From the NCBI GenBank assembly GCA_900548085.1, contig URJF01000003.1:1-34194 (forward strand): a DNA stretch of 34,194 bases. Reading direction: 5' to 3'. Below are positions 34,014 through 34,194 of the stretch, piece after piece; the first letter of the stretch is position 1, and every line of letters starts with the position of its first letter. The position numbers were made by a program, and so were the translations under genes. The DNA comes from an uncultured Oscillospiraceae bacterium. GTDB taxonomy: Bacteria > Bacillota > Clostridia > Oscillospirales > Acutalibacteraceae. Under the pieces are notes generated by a model. It was not told the origin of the DNA. It ran no database searches and worked only from the letters and a program-made list of their open reading frames with translations.

Positions 34014-34046
34014 CCCCTGCACAGTCGGTTAGCAGCTGTGCAGGGG
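34014..34046. terminator. Strong intrinsic terminator between convergent genes
   Basis: A perfect 11-bp stem, CCCCTGCACAG (34014-34024) with CTGTGCAGGGG (34036-34046), with an 11-base loop, followed on the plus strand by TTGTTTTATTTT. It ends the PAP2 transcript and probably also the leftward CsoR-like gene. Confidence 0.85.
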
Positions 34047-34051
34047 TTGTT

Positions 34052-34194
34052 TTATTTTATGAACTTGTCGATAGCGTCGTTTAGCTCGTCTATCATTTTG
34101 TCGTCGCCGTTTTCTACAGCGTGGACGATACAATGCTTTATATGGTCCTTCAGTATCACCTTGCCGGTGTTGTTTATGGCAGACTTTACGGCGG
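34052..34194 (-). CDS. CsoR-family metal-sensing repressor, C-terminal part
   Basis: The window end cuts off the start. The visible 47 residues read AVKSAINNTGKVILKDHIKH, then CIVHAVENGDDKMIDELNDA and the end IDKFIK. This is the second half of a CsoR/RcnR/FrmR-type four-helix regulator. The spacing HIKHC (His, then Cys four residues later) matches the copper-ligand pair of CsoR rather than the cysteine-only CstR type. The first metal-ligand cysteine would be outside the window. A copper exporter gene, if present, is not in view. Confidence 0.85.
   Translation of the reverse strand, partial: AVKSAINNTGKVILKDHIKHCIVHAVENGDDKMIDELNDAIDKFIK

Overview
The window is the replication-origin region of a low-to-medium GC Firmicute. 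Gene content and order (dnaA-dnaN-yaaA-recF-remB-gyrB-gyrA, and the block rpmH-rnpA-yidD-yidC-jag-mnmE-mnmG-rsmG-noc-parA-parB) point to class Clostridia, most likely a gut Oscillospirales/Ruminococcus-like organism. That placement is inferred from gene order and protein flavour, not from a database search.

Layout. (a) 1-2739, minus strand: a glycoside hydrolase family 2 enzyme cut by the window edge, with a GPH-type sugar symporter in one operon behind a clear promoter. (b) 2882-3107: a 62-codon secreted or membrane-anchored small gene ending in a two-way terminator. (c) 3114-6254, minus strand: an operon of a divergent LytR-CpsA-Psr (LCP)-like membrane protein followed by folE, folP, folB and folK. 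(d) 6258-8032: divergent promoters, dnaA, and an oriC-like cluster of DnaA boxes between dnaA and dnaN. (e) 8033-17378, plus strand: dnaN, yaaA, recF, remB, gyrB, gyrA and an LCP transferase. The 312-base gyrB-gyrA gap holds a repeated 16-mer and nested inverted repeats. (f) 17433-29704, minus strand: rpmH, rnpA, yidD, yidC, jag, mnmE, mnmG, rsmG and noc; then, behind two parS sites, parA, an unexplained polytopic membrane protein, parB, serS and the two ends of a deleted acyltransferase gene. (g) 29849-34194: a VanZ-family protein overlapping an MTA/SAH nucleosidase; an XRE regulator divergent from a histidine phosphatase and PAP2 phosphatase pair; and the C-terminus of a CsoR-family repressor.

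How it works together. Initiation (DnaA and oriC), the sliding clamp, RecF, gyrase, origin segregation (ParA, ParB, parS), nucleoid occlusion (Noc), tRNA modification (MnmE/MnmG), rRNA methylation (RsmG), RNase P, L34 and membrane insertion (YidC) are clustered as in many Firmicutes. The rpmH-to-serS block, however, lies to the right of the putative origin and is transcribed towards it, so a rightward fork would meet it head-on. In the usual Firmicute layout this block sits on the other side of dnaA.

The features most worth following up are the gyrB-gyrA structured element, the membrane gene between parA and parB, the LCP-like protein that appears to lack the family's active-site arginines, the two identical 17-base overlap junctions in dnaN-yaaA-recF, and the remnant acyltransferase. 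No CRISPR array, tRNA, rRNA, transposase or prophage gene was seen.
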